This document shows positions 12,846 to 24,749 of a stretch of DNA of 64,000 bases, one piece after another. The stretch is taken from the NCBI GenBank assembly GCA_022605405.1, contig JABYQQ010000019.1, forward strand, positions 620,001-684,000. Reading direction: 5' to 3'. A program made the position numbers and the translations under genes. The DNA is from Earliella scabrosa (Eukaryota > Basidiomycota > Agaricomycetes > Polyporales > Polyporaceae). The notes below the pieces were generated by a model that made no database searches, was not told where the DNA came from, and saw only the letters and a list, made by a program, of their open reading frames with translations. How positions within the stretch are numbered: the first letter of the stretch is position 1; every line of letters begins with the position of its first letter.

Positions 12846-14253
12846 ATGCCCCCCGCGGCCTCCTTCACCTCCTTCGCGACGGCCGCGTGCAAACTCGCGC
12901 TCGTCCTCACGACCCTGGGCTACGCCGGCGTGGTCGCGCACCGGATGCGCGCGCAGAACGCGCAACTGACGAAGGCGGTGGACGACGCGCGGGCGGAGCG
13001 CGAGCGGCTGCTCGAGCGGATAGCGGCGATGGAGAAGGACGCGGCGGGCGCGGAGCACAAAACGCAAGAAGAGGCAGGGTTTTGGTGGCGGATGGAGGGG
13101 CTCGCGCGGTGCGAGCTCGAGAAGAGGGACACGGCCCTGCAGGAGAAGGAGGACGCGTTGGCGGCGCAGCGCGAGGAGATCCACAATCTGCAGACGCGTC
13201 TGAATGAAGAGCGCGCAGCCTCCCTCGAGCGAGCATCGCGGTCATCACTCTCGCAGGTACCCTCGACGACTGGTGCTCTCGACGACACCGTCTTGAACAT
13301 GGTTCGGACGCTCAACTTCGAGATATCCGAAGTGGCCTCGCAGGTGACGAACGCGTTCCGTGTCGCAGACACGCACGACCCGGACGCGGTCACGCCCGCC
13401 TTCGAGCGCGCGCGCGAGGCCGTCGGGCCCGTAATGGCCGAGCTCCTCGAGTCCATTCAGCACGCCGACGACCCGATCCTCATCGACATCGCGCTCAAGG
13501 CGGACATGGTCGGCTTCGCGGCCGAGATCGCGTCCGCGTGGGACTTCCAGCACCAGAGCAGGGCCGTCTTTGCTGGCGTGTACCGCCAGATGCGTCGTTC
13601 AGGTGCGTCCGTGCGTCCCCGTCTCCCATCCTTCCGCCATACCGTCTAACGCCATATTGCTTGATTGACGTGCAGAGTCGCAGCTGGCGTGCGCGCAGTG
13701 GCGCGCGCATGCGCGAAAGTACTCGAAGCAGCGCCTCTACAACGGGCGCGACCTCGCTTCGGGCTTCGCGCACCAGCTCGCAGAGCGCATCGCGGACCTG
13801 CTCGCCGTCGCGGGCGGGGCTGCGCGCGCAGACTCCATCTACGCTGCGCATGGGGCGCACCTCGAGACGATCGTGCGGACGGCGCTCGAGCTGCAGCGCA
13901 TGATCGGGGAGGAGGTCACCGCGTGCGACTACGAGGTGCTCGTGGTGCGTATCGACGAGGTGTACGACGCCGAGCGCATGGAGGACATCTACAACGGCGA
14001 GATCGCTGCGCCTGGCCCGGCGGGCATCGTCCCGCGCGTTCTGTCTACCGCGGATCTCGGCCTCCGGCGGTCGGTCAAGGTCGACGACGGCGAGAGTGGG
14101 AGTGGTGAGGGTGGCGGTGAGGGTGCGGACGAGGACGGGGTGGTGACCACGATGCTGCTCAGACCAAAAGTCGTGCTTGACACTATCGTGTATGAGCTTG
14201 GACTTGTCGAGGAGGAGGATGTGAGCCCGTCTGCGGTTGAGCCGTCGACGTGA
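12846..14253 (+). CDS. Coiled-coil protein CC1, membrane-anchored form, function unknown
   Basis: Predicted 444 residues; intron 13603-13675. Residues 10-28 form a likely membrane segment (CKLALVLTTLGYAGVV), followed by a charged coiled coil to about residue 130, a helical middle domain (DDTVLNMVRTLNFEI), and a C-terminal domain with blocks ALELQRMIGEEV, STADLGLRR and LLRPKVVLDTIVYEL. The same blocks in the same order occur in CC2 and CC3, and the intron lies at the same point just before the C-terminal domain. CC1 is more GC-rich than CC2 and CC3, and its C-terminal domain has an extra acidic Gly/Ser linker before LLRPKVVL. I recognise the domain as widespread in agaricomycete hypothetical proteins but know no assigned function. 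It converges on Hsp70-like H2, leaving 242 bp. Confidence 0.75.
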
Positions 14254-14495
14254 TTGCGGTCCAGAGTTCGGACCTTACCCACGCGTACTGTACTCCTCCC
14301 ATGTATTGCCTAATCGTATGCTATGACGAACTATACTTATGTACTGTCAATGAGGACCCTCCTCCCCGCGCAGACCACCAGCTTCCGTCCAACTTACATG
14401 TGTCAGAACAGGTCAGAACTTGGATGATACGCGAACTTCGAGATGATATAGGTGGATGACGAACACTGGCATATGCACCGTGATATATCAGGAAT

Positions 14496-16993
14496 TCAAC
14501 GCGAGACTTCGAGGTCATCGTCGTACACGATTCTCGCGGGACCCCTGAAGGAATTCATTCAAGCCGTCAGAGTCACGTTGGTATGGATGGTTCGATGTGA
14601 CAGAACTCACCGTTTCTCAACACCCTGAAGCGCATACCCAGTGAGCACGACGGTCGTACAGGTGAAGTAAGCGACGTCACTCACGTTCTCGGTCCAACTG
14701 AGCTGCGCTTGCAGCTCGGTCATACCACACAGAAGCACGATGTTGAAGTTCTGCACGTAGTAGACACCGTTTGGGCCGGTCATGGGTTGTCTCGCAACTT
14801 GCGACGTGTCCGCGTAGATCGTGCACAACGGCGTGAAGAGTTCTTCGAGAACTTCAGCTGATGTGGAAGAGGATGAGCGGGAAACTCACCTGCATCGAGG
14901 TCTGTCCAGCGAGGACTCTCCCCTTTCCCCCTGTAACAGAGCACTTCTGTACTGACGCTGTTGAGTGTGCGTGTTTCGCGCGCCTCCTGCTGATACGGTT
15001 CAGAGACTTCCTCCTTCTCTCGCATTCTTGTCCCCTATAATACAACCATTTACCACAAAGCTCACGTCCGATGTTTTACTCTTACCTGCTTCAAAATGGT
15101 CGAGAAGCCGTTCCGAAGCATCACACGACCACTAGGACGCACGACCTTGGCGTGACGTCGGGCTCGATGCTCTGCATTGGTATCATCGAAGTCAACCAGG
15201 ATATCCGCTCCGTAGGTGACTTTCATGACACGCGCGGTCACGAAGTGTTCGATGTAGAAAGACACGGCTCCTTGTGCCACAGCCTTATTCCTGCGCAAGA
15301 AAATGTCAGTCAGAAATCCACACCAGATCGCCCATCACAGCAGTATCACGTACGTGTGCGAGTCCGGCCGGTAGAGAGTCAGGCCAAGATCGTTGAGCTT
15401 GTCTTTGAGAGAGGAGTAAAGCCAAGGGCTCGCTGCAAAGCCACCCACAAGGAAGACAGTCTTGATCATCATGCAGATGATCAGTCGGCAGCTCGTAGCG
15501 TGGAGAAGGAATGCGCCTCACAGACAAAGAGCATGACGCCGCGACACGTTGTTTCTGGATCGCGTCGACTATAGCATCCAGCGAGGGCTGGAAGAATGAC
15601 ACCATGTCCGAACTATGAAGGAGGGTCAGTCCACGGGTTCTCAAGGTGTTATCCAGTCCATAGTAAGCGCACCCGGTAAGCATGAGCTGTCCACGTTTGA
15701 TGTTGCACGAGGGGTCGTTGCACTTCATTGACCCGAATTTGATGTATGAAGCCTCGTTTTCGTTCTTGAACACCGGCTTGGTGGACGCGTCGAAATACTC
15801 CAGCATCGACTTGATGTCGTCGTCATTCCCGTACTCGGACATTCTCAGGCGTTCTGAGGGTCCGTGTCAACATCACATCTCTCGATGCCATACACAGACA
15901 CAACTCGCGTTGCTCACCTTTCAGAAACGCACTAGCCCTCACGTTTACCCGTGTAGATCCTTGCACAACACCTGAGGAAGAGGGAGATTGGAGCCGGGGT
16001 GAAATGTCGTCGATACAACGATTACTCACAGTCAGCCGGAGTGACCTCCTCCACAGACATGGGAGCAACCGACATGAAGGCATAGCTGCTGATATCGATG
16101 GTCCCGCCGCCTGCGTCGACAATCATGACACTCTTCCCATCCTATCAGAGGTTACATGAGTATATCAGTGTCAGTATAAGAGATGAGAGTAGGTCCGCAC
16201 CTGCAGGACATCGGTTGTGAGTCCGCTTTGGATGCAGAAGTTGAGGCTCGCTTCGCCCTCGGTGACGAAATGAACGCGCTTGTGGCCAGCGTTCGTATTG
16301 GGAACCAGACCGGCGATGACGGCGGCCTCCCGCATCTTGCCTTGCTGCAGGCCTTCCCACCCGTTCGGATGAGAGATAACGAACTCGATGCGGTCTTCGA
16401 CGGAGCTCCAGAGGCTCTCGCCGTTGGCGTGCGTCTCGCAGATGAAGCGACGGGTACAGGAGAGCAGATACGCGAAGAAATCTGCGAAGACGTCCACCAC
16501 GCTCTTGTCGCGAGGAAGCGGAGACATGTAGGTGGTCTGAATCTCGTTTGAATGAAGCCTCTCGGGACGAAGATGAAGTTTGAACCTGATTGCGAGGTTG
16601 GATGAGTGACATTCACGAGTGTTGTTATGGTTGCTAGTGCTCACCATTCTACGAAGATCAGGTCATGATCTTCCACGTCTTGCTCGATTCCAGGCCGGGT
16701 TGCCTCTGCGCCGACAGCGTACACGTTGCCATTCGGAAGATAGTACAACACGGAGGGTATCTTAGTGTCGCTTGCGGTCTTCTCCTGACCTGGGAAGCTG
16801 TGGCAGAAGAATTGGTGCATTGAGGTGTCGTGTAGTTAGTACTTTTTAGTGGCACTTACCGGGTTACTCCATGTATCTTCGGCACTTCTCCAGGATCGAG
16901 AAGCGCGTATGCAACGCCCGAGTAGGTGGTTCCGACATCGATCCCAAGGACAAGTTTACGGCTGGTGCCACGATATGGTTGCAGGGAGGGCAT
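14496..16993 (-). CDS. Hsp70-like (HSPA12-type) ATPase H2
   Basis: About 595 residues in roughly a dozen exons. Start is the ATG for MPSLQPYRGTSRKLVLGIDV, aligned with H3 and H4. Phosphate-1 loop GIDVGTTYSGVAY is in residues 17-29; SHPNGWEGLQQGKMREAAV near 16340; phosphate-2 motif VMIVDAGGGTIDISSYAF near 16110; RPSGRVMLRNGFSTI near 15110; YVQNFNIVLLCGMTELQAQL near 14720; C-terminus RIVYDDDLEVSR. HSPA12-like proteins share the Hsp70 ATPase fold but have a divergent C-terminus in place of the classical peptide-binding domain; clients are unknown in fungi. The frame stays open through all exons I followed. It faces CC1 at its 3' end and shares a 415-bp divergent promoter region with CC2. Confidence 0.87.
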
Positions 16994-17408
16994 CGCAAAA
17001 TGCTCGGGGACAGGATAGCAATGGTGTAGCGGCCGGTTCCCGGTTCCTCGCTCATATGCATAGAGGTACGTGCTGCAGCATTCACATGAGATCCCGTCTT
17101 CGTCAACCATAGTGCTGTAAGGAAACAGTCCGCCGTCTCAGCTGACCAGGTGGCCAGAAGCACCTTGCCTTCTCGCGTTTCCTAGAGCGAAGTCGTCCGT
17201 ATTGAGAGATGCAGGAGCGAGCTTGAACAGCGCTATCCCATGCAAAGACGAGAATGGTCCAGAAGTGACTGCTGCGGTAGTTTCTTCTGGCTGCTGCAGG
17301 GGCAGATAGGCTTTGTTCCTGGGTTTATTGGCTGCTGCAGGTGCTGCAAGGAACTCGCGTCTCCAGAGGTCTTTGGACCTCTTGTACTTGACCAGGACGA
17401 TACGCGCC
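16994..17408. promoter_or_regulatory. bidirectional promoter region H2 / CC2 with TGCTGCGGTAG
   Basis: 415 bp separate the diverging start codons of H2 and CC2, so both promoters must lie here. The word TGCTGCGGTAG is at 17270-17280, 129 bp from the CC2 ATG and 277 bp from the H2 ATG. The same 11-mer lies in the equivalent region upstream of H3 and H4. No convincing heat-shock element array was seen. Confidence 0.55.
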
Positions 17409-18822
17409 ATGGGCAGCATGATGTCTCAGCCCAATCCCAGTGCACGCTACCCCACTCGCAGTTCGTCAGCGACTCGCCTGGAACGAGGGCTACATCCACT
17501 CACCACTGCCACCATCGTGGATTATCGACCGACAGGGCGCGGCCACGGCGACGTAGAGGCGAAGGTCCAATCACTTGAGTTCACGTTGGATCAGAAAGAC
17601 CGGGAGCTGGAGGCATTACAGAAGAAGGAGCGAGACGCCAGGTTGAAGCTGGATAACGTGATGATGGAGTCGAAGGCGGCCATCAATGCACGAGAGCAGG
17701 AACTCGCGGAGGCACTCCGTCGCGCGGACGAGCAACAGACGAACCTGGCGAACTTGCAGCGCGATCTCGCTCAGGCAAGAGATCGCGCCGTATCTCTCGA
17801 GCGCGACGTAACACTCGCACACGATGAGCGTCGAAACGCGGAAACGCTCCTCGCCACCCGATCGTCAGAGCTCCGCGAGGCGCAGGCGTACTTGACGAAG
17901 GTTGACGACGTCGCGGATACCGTGGTTTTGCGGATAGTCACAGAGCTCAACGCCATCATCTTTCAGCATTCCGCCACCCTCGCGAATACTTTCCACACCC
18001 GCTATGGCACCGAAGGTGACCAAGAGGTCAGACGGCGGGCGGCGGCGAATGTGGAGGAGCTACGTTTGCTTGGACAGGACCTTTCCCATGCACTTCTGAC
18101 GATGGAGCACCGTGAAGACCCGATCCTAGTACAGTCGGCCCTGCAGGGTGCGATGACGCAGTACGCCAGGTGGCTCTGCAATACTTGGGACTTTCGCATT
18201 GGGGAACAATGTCAATTGGAGTCTGTACACATGCACATCAGAGGGAAGGGTACGTACTAGCGTCATGATATCGTTCGGATTACTTGAGGTGCTGAAGATT
18301 ACGTCGTTATCGATAGAACCCCAGTCCGTGTCAGGGAAGTGGAGAGCCTTGAGTCGTTCGCATCTCAAAGCCATCGTCGCAAACGAGGCCGGCCACTCGT
18401 CAATGCGTTTGCAATTGGCCGAGACATTGGCTCAACATGTCACCGCAATCATCATCGCTAGCGGGGTGTCCGGACCTCCACATCTCCTGACCGACGAGAT
18501 TTGGAAAGTTGGCCAGCGGAGCTTCGAAGACATCACCCGACTTGGACTGGAGTTTCAGAGCATCACGGGAGAACGTATTGTCTCCCGCGATCTCTTCGCA
18601 ATCGTTCCCAATCCGGGAGCCCGGTTCGACCCTACTTCAATGACGGACGAGGGAGCAGATCCAAGGCGAAGGGGTCGTCAGGTCGTACACCACCACGTGC
18701 TTTGTACAGCCCAGCTCGGTTTGACGAGGGAGGAGAATGGGGAGCAGAGCGTGGTGCTTCTGAAGCCATCTGTATACCTCACAAACATGCTGGAAGACCT
18801 GCACACGGAGGGGCCGCGGTAG
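17409..18822 (+). CDS. Coiled-coil protein CC2, function unknown
   Basis: Predicted 448 residues; intron 18250-18316. I start at the first ATG (MGSMMSQPNPSARYPTRSSS); the open frame extends upstream without another ATG. A Ser/Thr/Arg-rich N-terminus is followed by a long heptad-like coiled coil at about residues 55-160, then a helical middle block (HREDPILVQSALQGAMTQYA) and, after the intron, EPQSVSGKWRALSRSHLKAI, LEFQSITGERIVSRDLFAIV, FDPTSMTDE, VLCTAQLGLTREE and LLKPSVYLTNMLEDL. The post-intron domain is the most conserved part of the family. Unlike CC1 there is no clear membrane segment. It starts head-to-head with H2 and converges on H3, with a decayed CC copy between. Confidence 0.8.
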
Positions 18823-19549
18823 AGGTAGGACGTTCTGGGAGATAGGTACGCCAGTTACCACGACCTCCGAGCGCTAGTGGAAGTGAAACTGATTCGGCAA
18901 TAAGTAGTGTTCGATCACATAGAAGGCGTACCGTTTCGTGATGACACGTAGTACATGAGGCTTGAACTTGAACGTTAGTACGATTTGGACGTTCGTGCGT
19001 CACATTGTTGCAGTATTGGCTGGGTCGCTCTGCAAATCAATCACGGCCCTCACTCTCGAGAGGGCAGATAAGAGAGTCAAAAGCGAGTCTGGAAAGGTTA
19101 CGGACTTTGAGTGTAAGTACGTTCGCCTTGGGTCGCTTCAGGGCAGGTTGGCCCAAATTAGTACCTTTGACGCCCGAGTTGCCACAATGCCGACTCTGCC
19201 TCTGGCTGTCTCCGCGAAGTACAATACACCTGCTGCTGCAAGGGTACGCATTGAACCTGAGATCTCCATACCGCCGGCCCATTGACCCTGAAACCCTTTG
19301 GGAGACCGATGGCACGCTGACGGATGGTCCATATGCAACACCACACTGGCCACTCGGACGTAGTACAGATTCTCAGGGGGCAGTTCGACACGGGCAGCTT
19401 CGAGGCAGAATTGGAGGACAGGGACATGGAGGCTGAGTTGTTGCAATGCTACAGGAAACACATGTCGTAGCTTCCTCTATACTCCGCTCCCCTCTACATC
19501 AATGTAGCTATCGTCTCTACGGACACGGACAGGTGAAATTCTCACCATG
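18823..19549. other. spacer between CC2 and H3
   Basis: About 730 bp between two converging genes, long for this array (the equivalent CC1-H2 spacer is 242 bp). The extra length is partly explained by the CC-like relic at 19270-19470. The rest shows nothing recognisable. Confidence 0.5.
19270..19470 (+). pseudogene. relic of a CC-family gene 5' part
   Basis: The stretch reads RRPIDPETLWETDGTLTDGP and resembles the N-terminal segment of CC3 (RRPTDPETPRETDPLTNRP, near 22530-22590) with small insertions. Further on another frame gives a short acidic helix-like segment ending in a stop near 19470. No membrane segment, intron or C-terminal domain follows before the H3 stop. This looks like a truncated, frame-shifted leftover of a duplicated coiled-coil gene. 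The match is short and one-sided, so chance similarity in low-complexity DNA cannot be fully excluded. Confidence 0.45.
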
Positions 19550-22037
19550 TCAGTGAGAAACTTCGAGGTCATCATCGTACACAATCTTCGCCGGGCCGCT
19601 AGATCGTCTTTGTCAGAAACCATAGCTAGCCACATACAATTCAGGGTGCTCACCGCTTCTCGACGCCCTAGGAAGCGAGGGAATCGTGAATGGAAGCATC
19701 AATATCATCGTGCGACGGTGAAGCGGCCGTTCGAGCACTCACGTTCTCCATCCAGCTCAACTGAGCCCGGAGCTCTGTCATGCCGCACAAGAGCACGAGC
19801 CTAAAGTCCTGAACGTAGTACAGTCCGTCCGGACCAGTCTGCGGGTGATACGCGACTTTGGACGTATCGGCGTAGACGGTGCAGAGCGGAGTGTACAGCT
19901 CTGTCGATGTCCTCCATAGTTAGAGCAAGGCGCGATGATACATGTACATTCCAAGGATAGACTCTCACCAGGCTCGACATCGACCCAGCGCGGGCGAAAC
20001 TCCTTCCCGCGGTAACACAACACGTCCTGGACAATGCTGCTGAGCGTCTTCGGGTTGCGTGCCTCGATGTTGTACGGCTGCGAGACCTCATCGTTATCGC
20101 GGACCCGGAGACCCTGAGGCGCAAGCGGAAACGGTGTCAGTCTTCGTGAACGTCAGAGCGTCCAGTGCAGTTACCTTCTTGATGATCGTAGAGTATCCAT
20201 TCTTGACCATCGTGCGACCCGAGCACCGGACAAAAGTCATGTCGCGCCTCGCGTAGTGCTCTGGATCGCTGGAGTCATACTGGAAGACGACCTGAGTACC
20301 GTAGTTCATCTTCATCACACGAGCAGAGACGAATTGCTCGAGGAAGAACGAGACAGCGCCGTGTGCCACCGCTTTGTTGCTGCACAAACTTAATCAGCGC
20401 CCAGTATTGACCACTGGGCATCATGGAGTCGAGAACGTACGTGTGCGAGTCAGGGCGGCACAGGGTCAAGCCAAGCACGTTCAGCTTCTTCTTGAGATTG
20501 TTGTACAGCCACGGACTCGCCGCAAAGCCACCAACCAGGAAGACGGTCTATACGACGAGAAGATGAGAATCGGCCCGCCAAACCCGATGACGAAGACCGC
20601 GCTTACCGTGAGGGATCGGTTTGCCGCCCGACGCTGCTTCTGCACGATGTCGATGATGCCGCTGAGTGATGGTTGGAAAAAGGACATCATTTCTGACCTG
20701 GCTCCACAACGAGTGAGACTGATGAGGTTCGAAACAATATGCAGGCACTCGCACCCGGTCAGCATCAGTTGCCCGCGTCGAATCTTCACCGTCTGGTCGT
20801 TGCAGTTCATCGCGCCGAACTTGATGTACGACGGCTCCTTCTCGTCCTTGAAGACCGGCTTGGTCGCCTTGTCAAAGTACTCAAGCATCGTCTTGATGTC
20901 TTCGTCATTGCCATAGGCAGACGCCTTAAGGCGGTCTATACGGGTACGTGAGTCAATGCAATACAAGATGGGTAGATGGAGCGGGGCTTTACCCTTCAGA
21001 AACTCCTCGGCTCTGACATTTATCCGCGTAGAGCCCTGTAGGATACCTAGCGGGGAACATAAGACGTGTCAAGCGAGAGGAAGCTCGAGTTTACTCACAG
21101 TCGGCGGACGTAACCTCCTCAACCGAGACGGGAGAGGTAGAGAGAAACGCATAGCTGCTGATATCAACGGTTCCGCCTCCAGCGTCGATGATCATGATAC
21201 TTTGGCCCTCCTGACAACCCAAGACGATCAGAAATGCGCAGGATGAGGGCCGGTAGAGCAGTACGTACGTGAATAGTGTCGGTTGTCAGTCCGCTTTGGA
21301 TGCAGAAGTTCAGACTGGCTTCGCCCTCGGTGACGAAGTGAACACGGGCGTCGCCGCCTGAGGTGTTCGGAACAAGCCCCCCTTGGACGGCGGCCTGGCG
21401 CATCTTCCCTTGCTGGAGGCCTTCCCACCCATTCGGATGGGACAGCACGAACTCAATGCGGTCTTCGACCGAGGTCCAGATGCTTTCACCGTTCGCGTGG
21501 GTGTCGCAAATGTACGTACGGGCACAAGCAAAGAGGTATGCCAGGAAGTCGGCGAAGACGTGCACGACGGTCTTGCCAGGCGGGAGTCGTGGGAGGTTTT
21601 CGCGCTTGATCTCGCTCGAGTCTAGCCGTTCGGGACGGAGATGCAACTTGAACCTGCATCGAAGGTGAGTATGCGAGACGCAAACATGCAGAAGATCCAC
21701 TGACCACTCGACGAAGTGGAGGTCGAGATCCTCTGCTTGAATGTCCATCCCGGGTGCGGCGGCCTCTGCTCCGGCCGAGTGCACCGTGCCATCCTGATTG
21801 TAGTACAGAATTGACGGAATCTTGGAGTCGCCAGCGCGGGCCTCTTGCCCGGGAAAGCTGAGGCAGGTGAGGGGCGGGATGTGCACAGAGAGCGGTAACT
21901 TACTGGGTCACGCCGTGAATCTGCGGGACTTCGCCAGGGTCGAGGATCGCGTATGAGACTCCGGAGTACGTCGTGCCGACGTCGATAGCGATGACAAGCT
22001 TCCGTACGGTGCCTTTGTATGGTCGAAGAGAGGGCAT
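19550..22037 (-). CDS. Hsp70-like (HSPA12-type) ATPase H3
   Basis: About 596 residues in a dozen exons; start ATG gives MPSLRPYKGTVRKLVIAIDV. Phosphate-1 loop AIDVGTTYSGVSY is in residues 16-28, the phosphate-2 motif IMIIDAGGGTVDISSYAF near 21170, and the adenosine-type motif VFLVGGFAASPWLY near 20530. Conserved family blocks include SHPNGWEGLQQGKMRQAAV, VHFVTEGEASLNFCIQSGL, YGNDEDIKTMLEYFDKATKP and the terminal KIVYDDDLEVSH. Of the four paralogues it looks closest to H1: both share LQGSTRVNVRAE and FDKATKPVFKDEKEPSYI. Its 5' end faces CC3 across 424 bp. The reading frame is open in all exons followed. Function is inferred only from fold membership: ATP-driven chaperone-like or signalling ATPase. 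Confidence 0.88.
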
Positions 22038-22461
22038 GGTTGGCGAGATGGGCAAGGTGCTGGCTTGAAGGCAACGGAGTAGCGAGTCGGTTTATTGCTC
22101 GGGACACGTGGGTTCGCCGCGAGACTGATTTTGCTGCGGTAAGGGCTAACGAGCTACGAGCGAACCCTGTCAACTATGAGCGTCGTTGCGGACATGCGCC
22201 CTTGCCAAAAGAGGTCAGAAAGGCACTCCTTTAGTCAAGAGTAGAGAGGCGCGGGCCGCCACGTACCCTGGTCCTCACCGTCGTTGGGAGATCAGAAGGA
22301 GAACAGCGGACCGGTCTCGCTGCTGCGGTAGTTGCGCGCCCGAGCAAAGACAAACTAAGCCATCTGATCACCTCAGAAGTTGGCTAGCGACACGTAGAAC
22401 GTCCCCGTTCAGGTCGCTAGGCTGACCGCATCCATCTTGCCTCCTCCTGTCCCCACGTACG
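22038..22461. promoter_or_regulatory. bidirectional promoter region H3 / CC3 with TGCTGCGGTAG
   Basis: 424 bp between diverging start codons. TGCTGCGGTAG occurs at 22321-22331, 131 bp before the CC3 ATG and 284 bp before the H3 ATG, almost the same spacing as in the H2/CC2 region (129 and 277 bp). This positional conservation, despite little other obvious similarity, suggests a functional element rather than leftover duplicated DNA. Confidence 0.58.
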
Positions 22462-23922
22462 ATGCGTCTCTTGCTGCACCTTCTCCGCATCATCTATCGG
22501 TACGCAATGAGCTTGAAGTCGCGAAACCGACGGCCAACCGACCCCGAGACTCCGCGGGAGACGGACCCGTTGACCAACAGACCTTGTGCAACATGCAAGG
22601 AATCGACGGAGGAGAACCAGTCGCTCAGGGCAGAGTTGGACCGCGTCAAGGCAGCGCTGCAAGACACGCAGGTGGAGGTGGAGAAGTGGACGAGGAAGGA
22701 GCGCGAGGCGAGCTTTGAAGGGACCATCCTCCGCTCGAAGCTAGATGAGGCATATAGAACTGCAGACCGCTGCCGTGGCGAGCTCGCCAAGGATGTCGGC
22801 GGCCTCCAGGAGCGCCTCTCGCAGACGGAGCTTCGCGCCCGTCGCTCGGAGGCCCACGCTGCAGACCTGGAGCGGGCTCTGGCCGTCGCGCAAGACGAGC
22901 GACGGAAGACAGCCGCGCTACTAGAAACCAAGAGTGCGGAGCTTCGCGAGGCGCACGCTTACCTCGACAGGCTCGACGACACGACGGACAGCGACGTCCT
23001 CACGATCGTAGAGAAGCTGAACTCCACAATCTTCCAAACCGCGGCGACCATCGCCGATGCCTTCCAAGACCGGTACCACCGCAAGCAGGGGGTCGAGTTG
23101 GCGGAGCAGGCGTGCGCGCGCTTGGAGGCGTCTGGTCTTCTCAACGCCGACCTTGGTATGGCTCTCCGCTTCGCCGAACATGGAGAGGACTGTGTGCTAG
23201 TCCAAACCGCGTTACAAACTGTGATAGCGTCCTATGGGCGATGGGTGTGCGCGACCTGGGACTTCGGCATCGGCGATGGGGCTTCCGTCTTGCATGGTAT
23301 CTATCAGCGCATCAGAGAGACAGGTGAGGGCCTCCGAGATCGGTATGTCGCGCTGCATGTCTGATGTTTTGTAACAGAACCTCAGTCAGTCGCGGGAAAG
23401 TGGAGGAGCTTGAGCCGCACGCACGTGAAGGCGTTTGTCGCTAGCGAGGAGGGGCGCCAGGCGGTCGCTGAAGGCATGTTGGCAGAGCACGTCACCGACA
23501 TCCTCCTAGCTTGTGGTGTCCACGAGATGCCTCAGAGACTTCTCGATGAGGTCAAGGGCAAATGCTCAGAGGCTCTCCACGAGATTGTCCGACTTGCGCT
23601 CGAGTTCCAGCGGATTACCGGGGAATGCATCGTTTCTCGGGATCTCTTTGTCGTCCTCGCAAAGGATGGCGTAACCTTCGATCCGGATCGCATGACCGAC
23701 GAATGGGCCACTCCTCGGCAGGCCAGTCGTGTTGTGGACGAGCGACCGGTTCTATGCACGACGCAGCTGGGTGTCGTCCGTGAAGACAGTCGTGGCAACG
23801 TAGGAGGCCAGCACGGACCGGAGGTCTCTGCGACCATCCTCCTCAAGCCAAAGGTCGTCTTGACATCCATGCTGAACGAGCTGTGGAATGAGCAAGCGCG
23901 AGCCTCGACTCCTCGCACGTAA
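22462..23922 (+). CDS. Coiled-coil protein CC3, function unknown
   Basis: Predicted 468 residues; intron 23324-23377. The first ATG gives a hydrophobic start MRLLLHLLRIIYRYAMSL; a second ATG 15 codons later would remove it, so membrane targeting depends on start choice. A Pro/Thr/Glu-rich linker leads into a long coiled coil (about residues 50-165), a middle helical domain (VLVQTALQTVIASYGRWVC) and the post-intron domain with EPQSVAGKWRSLSRTHVKAF, LEFQRITGECIVSRDLFVVL, FDPDRMTDE, VLCTTQLGVVRED and LLKPKVVLTSMLNELW. CC2 and CC3 are clearly closer to each other than to CC1. It diverges from H3 and converges on H4. Confidence 0.82.
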
Positions 23923-24749
23923 TGAAAGTACGTACCTCCTGACACTGCAACCGTAGATAATCACTCACGACGACCCTCTGTGATAGCACCGCGAGTTTGC
24001 GCAGGCAGCGGGCATTGCTGTTGGTTCTCGTAGGATGCTCGCGGGAGATTGGGGGTGTGAAACATTGACTTCATAGAGTATCTTTCTTCTCTGTCGTGTC
24101 TGTCTGTGAGAATGAGTACGCATAAATCACACGCTGTAGCTGCTTTCGTGCGCAACGCCCTTCAGCAACTAGAGTTTTCAGAGTTTAGGCAGTGGTCGCA
24201 TGTTGACGACATTGTCAGATTGAGTTGCCGATAGACAGGCTCTCTTCGTAGACGGCGAGTACAACGCGTTGGATCATGAGTGTGGTATGAGGAGGTATGT
24301 AGTCGTATGTGGTGTATAGACTATATCCGCCGAAAGACAAGAACATCAAGAACATCAAGAACGTACATCCCAGCCAGCACAGAACCGGTCATTCCTCCAT
24401 AAACCCCTCATGGCGATTCTCCAGTCCAGTAGGCAATTTTGTACGAGCCCGTGACAATCATTGTCTTGTGCGATTTTCGCCCGTCTGTCTTGAATCTTGA
24501 GCGTGCGCACTGTTGGGGGTGCAGCAAAAGCTCTGCGGTAGTAGACTTTGGGTAGGAATAAGCAGAACAGTAGCGCAAAGGGAGCTGGGGTCGAAACTGA
24601 GGCCTGAGGACTCAGAAGAGTTAGACACTGGGAGAACTGGGAGGAAGCTGTATAAGCGCCGCGCTACGTGACTTGATTAAGTAAGTTGACGCGTCCTATC
24701 ATGTAGCTAGTACTAGTAGTAAGTAACTAGTAAGTAGACCTAGCCAAGC
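23923..24749. other. spacer between CC3 and H4
   Basis: About 830 bp between converging genes. It contains a short direct repeat of about 9 bp (AAGAACATC, nearly three units) near 24340-24363, a variant of the shared promoter word (CTCTGCGGTAG) at 24531-24541, and a CTAGTA-rich stretch at 24705-24740. No gene recognised. Confidence 0.45.

Noticed and set aside
16994..17408. Heat-shock elements in the H2/CC2 promoter region
   Set aside because: GAA and TTC words occur but not in the required alternating five-base spacing over three units.
24705..24740. CTAGTA-rich stretch as a microsatellite
   Set aside because: Irregular units, too short to call a repeat locus.
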